DNA from: Crossaster papposus
Lineage: Eukaryota; Echinodermata; Asteroidea; Velatida; Solasteridae
Direction: 5' to 3'
Length of the DNA stretch: 64,000 nt
Assembly: GCA_037893245.1 (NCBI GenBank)
Contig: JBAIAA010000117.1
Span: 248,001-312,000 of the forward strand
How positions within the stretch are numbered: the first letter of the stretch is position 1; the number at the start of each line of letters is the position of its first letter. The notes below the pieces were generated by a model. It saw nothing but the letters and a program-made list of their open reading frames with translations, was not told the origin of the DNA and made no database searches. The translations under genes were made by a program, and so were the position numbers. Positions 21,078 through 35,129 of the stretch are shown one piece after another.

Positions 21078-22211
21078 GAGCCTAACAAACACTTTTCGGG
21101 TTTTGTTCACCATCAGCTATAGGCCTCAATAAGCCTAACAAACACTTTTCGGGTTTTTTCACCCTCAGAACACAAAATTGACTTCCAACACTCCCAAATG
21201 GTCTATAGGCCTCAATGAGCCTAACAAACACTTTTCGGGTTTTCTTCACCGTCAAAACACGAAATGGACTTTCAACACTCCCAAATGGTCTATAGCGCTC
21301 AATAAGCCTAACAAACACTTTTCGGGTTTTTCCACCTTCAGAACACAAAATAGACTTCCAACGCTCACAAATGGTCTATAGGCCTCAATGAGCCTAACAA
21401 ACACTTTTCGGGTTTTTTCACCGTCAGAACACAAAATAGACTTCCAACGCTCCCAAATGGTCTATAGAGCTCATTTAGCCTAACAAACACTTTTCGGTTT
21501 TTTACCGCCAGAACACCAAATGGACATCCAACGCTCCCAAATGTTGTATAGTGCTCAATGAGCCTAACAAACACTTTTCGGGTTTTTTCACCGTCAGAAC
21601 ACAAAATAGACTTCCAACGCTCCTAAATGGTCTATAGAGCTCATTTAGCCTAACAAACACTTTTCGGGTTTTGTTCACCATCAGAACACGAAATGGACTT
21701 CCAACGCTCCCAAATGGTAGCGCTCAATGAGCCTAACAAACACTTTTCGGGTTTTTTCACCATCAGCTATAGGCCTCAATGAGCCTAACAAACACTTTTC
21801 GGGTTTTTTCACCGTCAGAACACAAAATAGACTTCCAACGCTCTCAAAAGGTCTATAGAGCTCATTTAGCCTAACAAACACTTTTCGGTTTTTTTCACCG
21901 CCAGAACACCAAATGGACATCCAACGCTCCCAAATATTGTATAGTGCTCAATGAGCCTAACAAACACTTTTCGGGTTTTTTCACCGTCAGAACACAAAAT
22001 AGACTTCCAACGCTCCCAAATGGTCTATAGAGCTCATTTAGCCTAACAAACACTTTTCGGGTTTTGTTCACCATCAGAACACGAAATGGACTTCCAATAC
22101 TCCCAAATGGTCGATAGCGCTCAATAAGCGTAACAAACACTTTTCGGTTTTTCTCACCGTCAGAACACCAAATGGACATCCAACGCTCCCAAATGTTCTA
22201 TAGTGCTCAAT
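21078..22211. repeat. HOR unit, type B, 1134 bp
   Basis: Carries ctctcaaaagg (a at 21849), shared only with the B unit at 26923. Other B marks (ggttttttaccgcc, aaatattgtatag) are present. Confidence 0.92.
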
Positions 22212-23350
22212 GAGCCTAACAAACACTTTTCGGGTTTTGTTCACCATCAGCTATAGGCCTCAATGAGCCTAACAAACACTTTTCGGGTTTTTTCACCGTC
22301 AGAACACAAAATTGACTTCCAACACTCCCAAATGGTCTATAGGCCTCAATGAGCCTAACAAACACTTTTCGGGTTTTCTTCACCGTCAAAACACGAAATG
22401 GACTTTCAACACTCCCAAATGGTCTATAGCGCTCAATAAGCCTAACAAACACTTTTCGAGTTTTTCCACCTTCAGAACACAAAATAGACTTCCAACGCTC
22501 CCAAATGGTCTATAGGCCTCAATGAGCCTAACAAACACTTTTCGGGTTTTTTCACCGTCAGAAAACAAAATAGACTTCCAACGCTCCCAAATGGTCTATA
22601 GAGCTCATTTAGCCTAACAAACACTTTTCGGTTTTTTTCACCGCCAGAACACCAAATGGACATCCAACGCTCCCAAATGTTGTATAGTGCTCAATGAGCC
22701 TAACAAACACTTTTCGGGTTTTTTCATCGTCAGAACACAAAATAGACTTCCAACGCTCCCAAATGGTCTATAGAGCTCATTTAGCCTAACAAACACTTTT
22801 CGGTTTTTTTCACCGCCAGAACACCAAATGGACATCCAACGCTCCCAAATGTTGTATAGTGCTCAATGAGCCTAACAAACACTTTTCGGGTTTTGTTCAC
22901 CATCAGAACACGAAATGGACTTCCAATACTCCCAAATGGTCGATAGCGCTCAATAAGCGTAACAAACACTTTTCGGTTTTTCTCACCGTCAGAACACCAA
23001 ATGGACATCCAACGCTCCCAAATGTTCTATAGTGCTCAATGAGCCTAACAAACACTTTTCGGTTTTTTTCACCATCAGAACACGAAATGGACTTCCAACG
23101 CTCCCAAATGGTCTATAGCGCTCAATGAGCCTAACAAACACTTTTCGGTTTTTTTCACCATCAGCTATAGGCCTCAATGAGCCTAACAAACACTTTTCGG
23201 GTTTTTTCACCGTCAGAACACAAAATAGACTTCCAACGCTCCCAAATGGTCTATAGAGCTCATTTAGCCTAACAAACACTTTTCGGTTTTTTTCACCGCC
23301 AGAACACCAAATGGACATCCAACGCTCCCAAATGTTCTAGAATGCTCAAT
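22212..23350. repeat. HOR unit, type C, 1139 bp
   Basis: Has agaaaac near 22560 and catcgtcag near 22726, but the ancestral acgaaatggac rather than the acgaaatcgac of the two upstream C units. Private ttctagaatgc near 23336. Confidence 0.92.
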
Positions 23351-24265
23351 GAGCCTAACAAACACTTTTCGGGTTTTGTTCACCATCAGCTATAGGCCTC
23401 AATGAGCCTAACAAACACTTTTCGGGTTTTTTCACCGTCAGAACACAAAATTGACTTCCAACACTCCCAAATGGTCTATAGGCCTCAATGAGCCTAACAA
23501 ACACTTTTCGGGTTTTCTTCACCGTCAAAACACGAAATGGACTTTCAACACTCCCAAATGGTCTATAGCGCTCAATAAACCTAACAAACACTTTTCGAGT
23601 TTTTCCACCTTCAGAACACAAAATAGACTTCCAACGCTCCCAAATGGTCTATAGGCCTCAATGAGCCTAACAAACACTTTTCGGGTTTTTTCACCGTCAG
23701 AACACAAAATAGACTTCCAACGCTCCCAAATGGTCTATAGAGCTCATTTAGCCTAACAAACACTTTTCGGTTTTTTTCACCGCCAGAACACCAAATGGAC
23801 ATCCAACGCTCCCAAATGTTGTATAGTGCTCAATGAGCCTAACAAACACTTTTCGGGTTTTTTCACCGTCAGAACACAAAATAGACTTCCAAAGCTCCCA
23901 AATGGTCTATAGAGCTCATTTAGCCTAACAAACACTTTTCGGGTTTTGTTCACCATCAGAACACGAAATGGACTTCCAACGCTCCCAAATGGTCTATAGC
24001 GCTCAATGAGCCTAACAAACACTTTTTGGTTTTTTTCACCGTCAGAACACAAAATAGACTTCCAACGCTCCCAAATGGTCTATAGAGCTCATTTAGCCTA
24101 ACAAACACTTTTCGGTTTTTTTCACCGCCAGAACACCAAATGGACATCCAACGCTCCCAAATGGTCTATAGAGCTCATTTAGCCTAACAAACACTTTTCG
24201 GTTTTTTTCACCGCCAGAACACCAAATGGACATCCAACGCTCCCAAATGTTCTATAATGCTCAAT
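23351..24265. repeat. Shortened HOR unit, 915 bp, 11 subunits
   Basis: First part is a D unit. It ends in the hybrid monomer 24094-24179 followed by a C-type last monomer (24180-24265). It is a D head joined to a C tail, created as the junction of the 5845-bp duplication. Confidence 0.9.
24094..24179. repeat. Hybrid monomer at the 5845-bp duplication junction
   Basis: The head is the ccgccagaacacc and ggacatcc type found at 20300 and 29939 in D units. The tail is the ggtctatagagctcatt type found at 18249 in the C unit. The switch lies within ctcccaaatg (about 24155-24164). It matches what an out-of-register crossover between those two monomers would make. Confidence 0.88.
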
Positions 24266-25401
24266 GAGCCTAACAAACACTTTTCGGGTTTTGTTCACCA
24301 TCAGCTATAGGCCTCAATGAGCCTAACAAACACTTTTCGGTTTTTTTCACCCTCAGAACACAAAATTGACTTCCAACACTCCCAAATGGTCTATAGGCCT
24401 CAATGAGCCTAACAAACACTTTTCGGGTTTTCTTCACCGTCAAAACACGAAATGGACTTTCAACACTCCCAAATGGTCTATAGCGCTCAATAAGCCTAAC
24501 AAACACTTTTCTGGTTTTTCCACCTTCAGAACACAAAATAGACTTCCAACGCTCACAAATGGTCTATAGGCCTCAATGAGCCTAACAAACACTTTTCGGG
24601 TTTTTTCACCGTCAGAACACAAAATAGACTTCCAACGCTCCCAAATGGTCTATAGAGCTCATTTAGCCTAACAAACACTTTTCGGTTTTTTTCACCGCCA
24701 GAACACCAAATGGACATCCAACGCTCCCAAATGTTGTATAGTGCTCAATGAGCCTAACAAACACTTTTCGGTTTTTTTCACCGTCAGAACACAAAATAGA
24801 CTTCCAACGCTCCTAAATGGTCTATAGAGCTCATTTAGCCTAACAAACACTTTTCGGGTTTTGTTCACCATCAGAACACGAAATGGACTTCCAACGCTCC
24901 CAAATGGTAGCGCTCAATGAGCCTAACAAACACTTTTCGGTTTTTTTCACCATCAGCTATAGGCCTCAATGAGCCTAACAAACACTTTTCGGGTTTTTTC
25001 ACCGTCAGAACACAAAATAGACTTCCAACGCTCCCAAATGGTCTATAGAGCTCATTTAGCCTAACAAACACTTTTCGGTTTTTTTCACCGCCAGAACACC
25101 AAATGGACATCCAACGCTCCCAAATGTTGTATAGTGCTCAATGAGCCTAACAAACACTTTTCGGGTTTTTTCACCGTCAGAACACAAAATAGACTTCCAA
25201 CGCTCCCAAATGGTCTATAGAGCTCATTTAGCCTAACAAACACTTTTCGGGTTTTGTTCACCATCAGAACACGAAATGGACTTCCAATACTCCCAAATGG
25301 TCGATAGCGCTCAATAAGCGTAACAAACACTTTTCGGTTTTTCTCACCGTCAGAACACCAAATGGACATCCAACGCTCCCAAATGTTCTATAGTGCTCAA
25401 T
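24266..25401. repeat. HOR unit, type A, 1136 bp
   Basis: 83-bp subunit near 24906, cttttctgg variant at 24512. Confidence 0.92.
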
Positions 25402-26922
25402 GAGCCTAACAAACACTTTTCGGGTTTTGTTCACCATCAGCTATAGGCCTCAATGAGCCTAACAAACACTTTTCGGGTTTTTTCACCGTCAGAACACAAA
25501 ATTGACTTCCAACACTCCCAAATGGTCTATAGGCCTCAATGAGCCTAACAAACACTTTTCGGGTTTTCTTCACCGTCAAAACACGAAATGGACTTTCAAC
25601 ACTCCCAAATGGTCTATAGCGCTCAATAAACCTAACAAACACTTTTCGAGTTTTTCCACCTTCAGAACACAAAATAGACTTCCAACGCTCCCAAATGGTC
25701 TATAGGCCTCAATGAGCCTAACAAACACTTTTCGGGTTTTTTCACCGTCAGAACACAAAATAGACTTCCAACGCTCCCAAATGGTCTATAGAGCTCATTT
25801 AGCCTAACAAACACTTTTCGGTTTTTTTCACCGCCAGAACACCAAATGGACATCCAACGCTCCCAAATGTTGTATAGTGCTCAATGAGCCTAACAAACAC
25901 TTTTCGGGTTTTTTCACCGTCAGAACACAAAATAGACTTCCAAAGCTCCCAAATGGTCTATAGAGCTCATTTAGCCTAACAAACACTTTTCGGGTTTTGT
26001 TCACCATCAGAACACGAAATGGACTTCCAACGCTCCCAAATGGTCTATAGCGCTCAATGAGCCTAACAAACACTTTTTGGTTTTTTTCACCGTCAGAACA
26101 CAAAATAGACTTCCAACGCTCCCAAATGGTCTATAGAGCTCATTTAGCCTAACAAACACTTTTCGGTTTTTTTCACCGCCAGAACACCAAATGGACATCC
26201 AACGCTCCCAAATGTTGTATAGTGCTCAATGAGCCTAACAAACACTTTTCGGGTTTTTTCACCGTCAGAACACAAAATAGACTTCCAACGCTCCTAAATG
26301 GTCTATAGAGCTCATTTAGCCTAACAAACACTTTTCGGGTTTTGTTCACCATCAGAACACGAAATGGACTTCCAATACTCCCAAATGGTCGATAGCGCTC
26401 AATAAGCGTAACAAACACTTTTCGGTTTTTCTCACCGTCAGAACACCAAATGGACTTCCAACGCTCCCAAATGGTCTATAGCGCTCATTTAGCCTAACAA
26501 ACACTTTTCGGTTTTTTTTCACCGTCAGAACACCAAATGGACTTCCAACACTCCCAAACGGTCTATAGGCCTCAATGAGCCTAACAAACACTTTTCAAGT
26601 TTTTTCACCGTCAGAACACAAAATAGACTTCCAACGCTCCCAAATGGTCTATAGAGCTCATTTAGCCTAACAAACCCTTTTCGGTTTTTTTTCACCATCA
26701 GAACACGAAATGGACTTCCAATACTCCCAAATGGTCTATAGAGCTCATTGAGCCTAACAAACACTTTTCGGTTTTTTTTCACCATCAGAACACGAAATGG
26801 ACTTCCAATACTCCCAAATGGTCGATAGCGCTCAATAAGCGTAACAAACACTTTTCGGTTTTTCTCACCGTCAGAACACCAAATGGACATCCAACGCTCC
26901 CAAATGTTCTATAATGCTCAAT
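25402..26922. repeat. HOR unit, type D, 1521 bp
   Basis: Copy of the D unit at 19557. It has cacttttcggg where that copy has actcttcggg near 20400, so that change is private to the earlier copy. Confidence 0.92.
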
Positions 26923-28056
26923 GAGCCTAACAAACACTTTTCGGGTTTTGTTCACCATCAGCTATAGGCCTCAATAAGCCTAACAAACACTTTTCGGGTT
27001 TTTTCACCCTCAGAACACAAAATTGACTTCCAACACTCCCAAATGGTCTATAGGCCTCAATGAGCCTAACAAACACTTTTCGGGTTTTCTTCACCGTCAA
27101 AACACGAAATGGACTTTCAACACTCCCAAATGGTCTATAGCGCTCAATAAGCCTAACAAACACTTTTCGGGTTTTTCCACCTTCAGAACACAAAATAGAC
27201 TTCCAACGCTCACAAATGGTCTATAGGCCTCAATGAGCCTAACAAACACTTTTCGGGTTTTTTCACCGTCAGAACACAAAATAGACTTCCAACGCTCCCA
27301 AATGGTCTATAGAGCTCATTTAGCCTAACAAACACTTTTCGGTTTTTTACCGCCAGAACACCAAATGGACATCCAACGCTCCCAAATGTTGTATAGTGCT
27401 CAATGAGCCTAACAAACACTTTTCGGGTTTTTTCACCGTCAGAACACAAAATAGACTTCCAACGCTCCTAAATGGTCTATAGAGCTCATTTAGCCTAACA
27501 AACACTTTTCGGGTTTTGTTCACCATCAGAACACGAAATGGACTTCCAACGCTCCCAAATGGTAGCGCTCAATGAGCCTAACAAACACTTTTCGGGTTTT
27601 TTCACCATCAGCTATAGGCCTCAATGAGCCTAACAAACACTTTTCGGGTTTTTTCACCGTCAGAACACAAAATAGACTTCCAACGCTCTCAAAAGGTCTA
27701 TAGAGCTCATTTAGCCTAACAAACACTTTTCGGTTTTTTTCACCGCCAGAACACCAAATGGACATCCAACGCTCCCAAATATTGTATAGTGCTCAATGAG
27801 CCTAACAAACACTTTTCGGGTTTTTTCACCGTCAGAACACAAAATAGACTTCCAACGCTCCCAAATGGTCTATAGAGCTCATTTAGCCTAACAAACACTT
27901 TTCGGGTTTTGTTCACCATCAGAACACGAAATGGACTTCCAATACTCCCAAATGGTCGATAGCGCTCAATAAGCGTAACAAACACTTTTCGGTTTTTCTC
28001 ACCGTCAGAACACCAAATGGACATCCAACGCTCCCAAATGTTCTATAGTGCTCAAT
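26923..28056. repeat. HOR unit, type B, 1134 bp
   Basis: Carries ctctcaaaagg (a at 27694), the mark of the 5845-bp pair. Confidence 0.92.
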
Positions 28057-29195
28057 GAGCCTAACAAACACTTTTCGGGTTTTGTTCACCATCAGCTATA
28101 GGCCTCAATGAGCCTAACAAACACTTTTCGGGTTTTTTCACCGTCAGAACACAAAATTGACTTCCAACACTCCCAAATGGTCTATAGGCCTCAATGAGCC
28201 TAACAAACACTTTTCGGGTTTTCTTCACCGTCAAAACACGAAATGGACTTTCAACACTCCCAAATGGTCTATAGCGCTCAATAAGCCTAACAAACACTTT
28301 TCGAGTTTTTCCACCTTCAGAACACAAAATAGACTTCCAACGCTCCCAAATGGTCTATAGGCCTCAATGAGCCTAACAAACACTTTTCGGTTTTTTTCAC
28401 CGTCAGAAAACAAAATAGACTTCCAACGCTCCCAAATGGTCTATAGAGCTCATTTAGCCTAACAAACACTTTTCGGTTTTTTTCACCGCCAGAACACCAA
28501 ATGGACATCCAACGCTCCCAAATGTTGTATAGTGCTCAATGAGCCTAACAAACACTTTTCGGGTTTTTTCATCGTCAGAACACAAAATAGACTTCCAACG
28601 CTCCCAAATGGTCTATAGAGCTCATTTAGCCTAACAAACACTTTTCGGTTTTTTTCACCGCCAGAACACCAAATGGACATCCAACGCTCCCAAATGTTGT
28701 ATAGTGCTCAATGAGCCTAACAAACACTTTTCGGGTTTTGTTCACCATCAGAACACGAAATGGACTTCCAATACTCCCAAATGGTCGATAGCGCTCAATA
28801 AGCGTAACAAACACTTTTCGGTTTTTCTCACCGTCAGAACACCAAATGGACATCCAACGCTCCCAAATGTTCTATAGTGCTCAATGAGCCTAACAAACAC
28901 TTTTCGGTTTTTTTCACCATCAGAACACGAAATGGACTTCCAACGCTCCCAAATGGTCTATAGCGCTCAATGAGCCTAACAAACACTTTTCGGTTTTTTT
29001 CACCATCAGCTATAGGCCTCAATGAGCCTAACAAACACTTTTCGGGTTTTTTCACCGTCAGAACACAAAATAGACTTCCAACGCTCCCAAATGGTCTATA
29101 GAGCTCATTTAGCCTAACAAACACTTTTCGGTTTTTTTCACCGCCAGAACACCAAATGGACATCCAACGCTCCCAAATGTTCTATAATGCTCAAT
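28057..29195. repeat. HOR unit, type C, 1139 bp
   Basis: C marks present. One private change near 28390 (cggtttttttcacc in place of cgggttttttcacc before agaaaac). Its last monomer has ttctataatgc where the C unit at 22212 has ttctagaatgc. Confidence 0.92.
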
Positions 29196-30716
29196 GAGCC
29201 TAACAAACACTTTTCGGGTTTTGTTCACCATCAGCTATAGGCCTCAATGAGCCTAACAAACACTTTTCGGGTTTTTTCACCGTCAGAACACAAAATTGAC
29301 TTCCAACACTCCCAAATGGTCTATAGGCCTCAATGAGCCTAACAAACACTTTTCGGGTTTTCTTCACCGTCAAAACACGAAATGGACTTTCAACACTCCC
29401 AAATGGTCTATAGCGCTCAATAAACCTAACAAACACTTTTCGAGTTTTTCCACCTTCAGAACACAAAATAGACTTCCAACGCTCCCAAATGGTCTATAGG
29501 CCTCAATGAGCCTAACAAACACTTTTCGGGTTTTTTCACCGTCAGAACACAAAATAGACTTCCAACGCTCCCAAATGGTCTATAGAGCTCATTTAGCCTA
29601 ACAAACACTTTTCGGTTTTTTTCACCGCCAGAACACCAAATGGACATCCAACGCTCCCAAATGTTGTATAGTGCTCAATGAGCCTAACAAACACTTTTCG
29701 GGTTTTTTCACCGTCAGAACACAAAATAGACTTCCAAAGCTCCCAAATGGTCTATAGAGCTCATTTAGCCTAACAAACACTTTTCGGGTTTTGTTCACCA
29801 TCAGAACACGAAATGGACTTCCAACGCTCCCAAATGGTCTATAGCGCTCAATGAGCCTAACAAACACTTTTTGGTTTTTTTCACCGTCAGAACACAAAAT
29901 AGACTTCCAACGCTCCCAAATGGTCTATAGAGCTCATTTAGCCTAACAAACACTTTTCGGTTTTTTTCACCGCCAGAACACCAAATGGACATCCAACGCT
30001 CCCAAATGTTGTATAGTGCTCAATGAGCCTAACAAACACTTTTCGGGTTTTTTCACCGTCAGAACACAAAATAGACTTCCAACGCTCCTAAATGGTCTAT
30101 AGAGCTCATTTAGCCTAACAAACACTTTTCGGGTTTTGTTCACCATCAGAACACGAAATGGACTTCCAATACTCCCAAATGGTCGATAGCGCTCAATAAG
30201 CGTAACAAACACTTTTCGGTTTTTCTCACCGTCAGAACACCAAATGGACTTCCAACGCTCCCAAATGGTCTATAGCGCTCATTTAGCCTAACAAACACTT
30301 TTCGGTTTTTTTTCACCGTCAGAACACCAAATGGACTTCCAACACTCCCAAACGGTCTATAGGCCTCAATGAGCCTAACAAACACTTTTCAAGTTTTTTC
30401 ACCGTCAGAACACAAAATAGACTTCCAACGCTCCCAAATGGTCTATAGAGCTCATTTAGCCTAACAAACCCTTTTCGGTTTTTTTTCACCATCAGAACAC
30501 GAAATGGACTTCCAATACTCCCAAATGGTCTATAGAGCTCATTGAGCCTAACAAACACTTTTCGGTTTTTTTTCACCATCAGAACACGAAATGGACTTCC
30601 AATACTCCCAAATGGTCGATAGCGCTCAATAAGCGTAACAAACACTTTTCGGTTTTTCTCACCGTCAGAACACCAAATGGACATCCAACGCTCCCAAATG
30701 TTCTATAATGCTCAAT
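29196..30716. repeat. HOR unit, type D, 1521 bp
   Basis: Its first ~810 bp are the 5845-offset copy of 23351-24162, and the remainder is standard D. It shows that the 915-bp unit arose by truncation of a D unit. Confidence 0.92.
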
Positions 30717-31892
30717 GAGCCTAACAAACACTTTTCGGGTTTTGTTCACCATCAGCTATAGGCCTCAATAAGCCTAACAAACACTTTTCGGGTTTTTTCA
30801 CCCTCAGAACACAAAATTGACTTCCAACACTCCCAAATGGTCTATAGGCCTCAATGAGCCTAACAAACACTTTTCGGGTTTTCTTCACCGTCAAAACACG
30901 AAATGGACTTTCAACACTCCCAAATGGTCTATAGCGCTCAATAAGCCTAACAAACACTTTTCGGGTTTTTCCACCTTCAGAACACAAAATAGACTTCCAA
31001 CGCTCACAAATGGTCTATAGGCCTCAATGAGCCTAACAAACACTTTTCGGGTTTTTTCACCGTCAGAACACAAAATAGACTTCCAACGCTCCCAAATGGT
31101 CTATAGAGCTCATTTAGCCTAACAAACACTTTTCGGTTTTTTTCACCGCCAGAACACCAAATGGACATCCAACGCTCCCAAATGTTGTATAGTGCTCAAT
31201 GAGCCTAACAAACACTTTTCGGGTTTTTTCACCGTCAGAACACAAAATAGACTTCCAACGCTCCTAAATGGTCTATAGAGCTCATTTAGCCTAACAAACA
31301 CTTTTCGGGTTTTGTTCACCATCAGAACACGAAATGGACTTCCAATACTCCCAAATGGTCGATAGCGCTCAATAAGCGTAACAAACACTTTTCGGTTTTT
31401 CTCACCGTCAGAACACCAAATGGACTTCCAACGCTCCCAAATGGTCTATAGCGCTCATTTAGCCTAACAAACACTTTTCGGGTTTTTTTCACCGTCAGAA
31501 CACCAAATGGACTTCCAACACTCCCAAACGGTCTATAGGCCTCAATGAGCCTAACAAACACTTTTCAAGTTTTTTCACCGTCAGAACACAAAATAGACTT
31601 CCAACGCTCCCAAATGGTCTATAGAGCTCATTTAGCCTAACAAACCCTTTTCGGTTTTTTTTCACCATCAGAACACGAAATGGACTTCCAATACTCCCAA
31701 ATGGTCTATAGAGCTCATTGAGCCTAACAAACACTTTTCGGTTTTTTTTCACCATCAGAACACGAAATGGACTTCCAATACTCCCAAATGGTCGATAGCG
31801 CTCAATAAGCGTAACAAACACTTTTCGGTTTTTCTCACCGTCAGAACACCAAATGGACATCCAACGCTCCCAAATGTTCTATAATGCTCAAT
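30717..31892. repeat. Chimeric HOR unit (B head, D tail), 1176 bp, about 14 subunits
   Basis: Starts like a B unit (m2 beginning aagcctaac, caccctcag, ctcacaaatgg). From about 31130 it follows the D series (ctcctaaatgg, the ttttcaag monomer, acaaaccctttt). It lacks the B-specific short ggttttttaccgcc monomer, having the full-length form instead. No internal truncated subunit. Confidence 0.87.
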
Positions 31893-32854
31893 GAGCCTAA
31901 CAAACACTTTTCGGGTTTTGTTCACCATCAGCTATAGGCCTCAATAAGCCTAACAAACACTTTTCGGGTTTTTTCACCCTCAGAACACAAAATTGACTTC
32001 CAACACTCCCAAATGGTCTATAGGCCTCAATGAGCCTAACAAACACTTTTCGGGTTTTCTTCACCGTCAAAACACGAAATGGACTTTCAACACTCCCAAA
32101 TGGTCTATAGCGCTCAATAAGCCTAACAAACACTTTTCGGGTTTTTCCACCTTCAGAACACAAAATAGACTTCCAACGCTCACAAATGGTCTATAGGCCT
32201 CAATGAGCCTAACAAACACTTTTCGGGTTTTTTCACCGTCAGAACACAAAATAGACTTCCAACGCTCCCAAATGGTCTATAGAGCTCATTTAGCCTAACA
32301 AACACTTTTCGGTTTTTTACCGCCAGAACACCAAATGGACATCCAACGCTCCCAAATGTTGTATAGTGCTCAATGAGCCTAACAAACACTTTTCGGGTTT
32401 TTTCACCGTCAGAACACAAAATAGACTTCCAACGCTCCTAAATGGTCTATAGAGCTCATTTAGCCTAACAAACACTTTTCGGGTTTTGTTCACCATCAGA
32501 ACACGAAATGGACTTCCAACGCTCCCAAATGGTAGCGCTCAATGAGCCTAACAAACACTTTTCGGGTTTTTTCACCATCAGCTATAGGCCTCAATGAGCC
32601 TAACAAACACTTTTCGGGTTTTTTCACCGTCAGAACACAAAATAGACTTCCAACGCTCCCAAATGGTCTATAGAGCTCATTTAGCCTAACAAACACTTTT
32701 CGGGTTTTGTTCACCATCAGAACACGAAATGGACTTCCAATACTCCCAAATGGTCGATAGCGCTCAATAAGCGTAACAAACACTTTTCGGTTTTTCTCAC
32801 CGTCAGAACACCAAATGGACATCCAACGCTCCCAAATGTTCTATAGTGCTCAAT
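31893..32854. repeat. HOR unit, type B minus one dimer, 962 bp, 12 subunits
   Basis: Exactly 172 bp shorter than B. The monomer after the internal truncated subunit (from about 32598) runs straight into the gttttgttcacc monomer, so m10-m11 or m11-m12 are fused away. The ctctcaaatgg and aaatattgtatag marks of B are both lost, which places the exchange between m10 and m12, two near-identical A-class monomers. Confidence 0.9.
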
Positions 32855-33993
32855 GAGCCTAACAAACACTTTTCGGGTTTTGTTCACCATCAGCTATAGG
32901 CCTCAATGAGCCTAACAAACACTTTTCGGGTTTTTTCACCGTCAGAACACAAAATTGACTTCCAACACTCCCAAATGGTCTATAGGCCTCAATGAGCCTA
33001 ACAAACACTTTTCGGGTTTTCTTCACCGTCAAAACACGAAATGGACTTTCAACACTCCCAAATGGTCTATAGCGCTCAATAAGCCTAACAAACACTTTTC
33101 GAGTTTTTCCACCTTCAGAACACAAAATAGACTTCCAACGCTCCCAAATGGTCTATAGGCCTCAATGAGCCTAACAAACACTTTTCGGGTTTTTTCACCG
33201 TCAGAAAACAAAATAGACTTCCAACGCTCCCAAATGGTCTATAGAGCTCATTTAGCCTAACAAACACTTTTCGGTTTTTTTCACCGCCAGAACACCAAAT
33301 GGACATCCAACGCTCCCAAATGTTGTATAGTGCTCAATGAGCCTAACAAACACTTTTCGGGTTTTTTCATCGTCAGAACACAAAATAGACTTCCAACGCT
33401 CCCAAATGGTCTATAGAGCTCATTTAGCCTAACAAACACTTTTCGGTTTTTTTCACCGCCAGAACACCAAATGGACATCCAACGCTCCCAAATGTTGTAT
33501 AGTGCTCAATGAGCCTAACAAACACTTTTCGGGTTTTGTTCACCATCAGAACACGAAATGGACTTCCAATACTCCCAAATGGTCGATAGCGCTCAATAAG
33601 CGTAACAAACACTTTTCGGTTTTTCTCACCGTCAGAACACCAAATGGACATCCAACGCTCCCAAATGTTCTATAGTGCTCAATGAGCCTAACAAACACTT
33701 TTCGGTTTTTTTCACCATCAGAACACGAAATGGACTTCCAACGCTCCCAAATGGTCTATAGCGCTCAATGAGCCTAACAAACACTTTTCGTTTTTTTTCA
33801 CCATCAGCTATAGGCCTCAATGAGCCTAACAAACACTTTTCGGGTTTTTTCACCGTCAGAACACAAAATAGACTTCCAACGCTCCCAAATGGTCTATAGA
33901 GCTCATTTAGCCTAACAAACACTTTTCGGTTTTTTTCACCGCCAGAACACCAAATGGACATCCAACGCTCCCAAATGTTCTATAATGCTCAAT
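32855..33993. repeat. HOR unit, type C, 1139 bp
   Basis: agaaaac near 33204 and catcgtcag near 33369. Private cgttttttttcaccatcag in the internal truncated subunit near 33789. Confidence 0.92.
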
Positions 33994-35129
33994 GAGCCTA
34001 ACAAACACTTTTCGGGTTTTGTTCACCATCAGCTATAGGCCTCAATGAGCCTAACAAACACTTTTCGGGTTTTTTCACCCTCAGAACACAAAATTGACTT
34101 CCAACACTCCCAAATGGTCTATAGGCCTCAATGAGCCTAACAAACACTTTTCGGGTTTTCTTCACCGTCAAAACACGAAATGGACTTTCAACACTCCCAA
34201 ATGGTCTATAGCGCTCAATAAGCCTAACAAACACTTTTCGGGTTTTTCCACCTTCAGAACACAAAATAGACTTCCAACGCTCACAAATGGTCTATAGGCC
34301 TCAATGAGCCTAACAAACACTTTTCGGGTTTTTTCACCGTCAGAACACAAAATAGACTTCCAACGCTCCCAAATGGTCTATAGAGCTCATTTAGCCTAAC
34401 AAACACTTTTCGGTTTTTTTCACCGCCAGAACACCAAATGGACATCCAACGCTCCCAAATGTTGTATAGTGCTCAATGAGCCTAACAAACACTTTTCGGG
34501 TTTTTTCACCGTCAGAACACAAAATAGACTTCCAACGCTCCTAAATGGTCTATAGAGCTCATTTAGCCTAACAAACACTTTTCGGGTTTTGTTCACCATC
34601 AGAACACGAAATGGACTTCCAACGCTCCCAAATGGTAGCGCTCAATGAGCCTAACAAACACTTTTCGGTTTTTTTCACCATCAGCTATAGGCCTCAATGA
34701 GCCTAACAAACACTTTTCGGGTTTTTTCACCGTCAGAACACAAAATAGACTTCCAACGCTCCCAAATGGTCTATAGAGCTCATTTAGCCTAACAAACACT
34801 TTTCGGTTTTTTTCACCGCCAGAACACCAAATGGACATCCAACGCTCCCAAATGTTGTATAGTGCTCAATGAGCCTAACAAACACTTTTCGGGTTTTTTC
34901 ACCGTCAGAACACAAAATAGACTTCCAACGCTCCCAAATGGTCTATAGAGCTCATTTAGCCTAACAAACACTTTTCGGGTTTTGTTCACCATCAGAACAC
35001 GAAATGGACTTCCAATACTCCCAAATGGTCGATAGCGCTCAATAAGCGTAACAAACACTTTTCGGTTTTTCTCACCGTCAGAACACCAAATGGACATCCA
35101 ACGCTCCCAAATGTTCTATAGTGCTCAAT
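33994..35129. repeat. HOR unit, type A, 1136 bp
   Basis: 83-bp subunit near 34634. It has cttttcggg in m4, not the cttttctgg of the A units at 15012, 18421 and 24266, so it belongs to a different lineage from those three. Confidence 0.92.

Larger units (their letters stand above)
18318..24162. repeat. 5845-bp tandem duplication, copy 1
   Basis: Runs from the last two monomers of a C unit through A, D, B, C and a shortened unit. The following copy matches at exactly +5845: t at 18667 and 24512 (cttttctgg), and a at 21849 and 27694 (ctctcaaaagg). Its right edge falls inside the hybrid monomer 24094-24179, which is the duplication junction. Confidence 0.9.
24163..30007. repeat. 5845-bp tandem duplication, copy 2
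   Basis: Repeats 18318-24162. After about 30008 the sequence continues as an ordinary full-length D unit, whereas copy 1 switches at the hybrid monomer. That asymmetry is expected of a tandem duplication and gives its direction. Confidence 0.9.
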
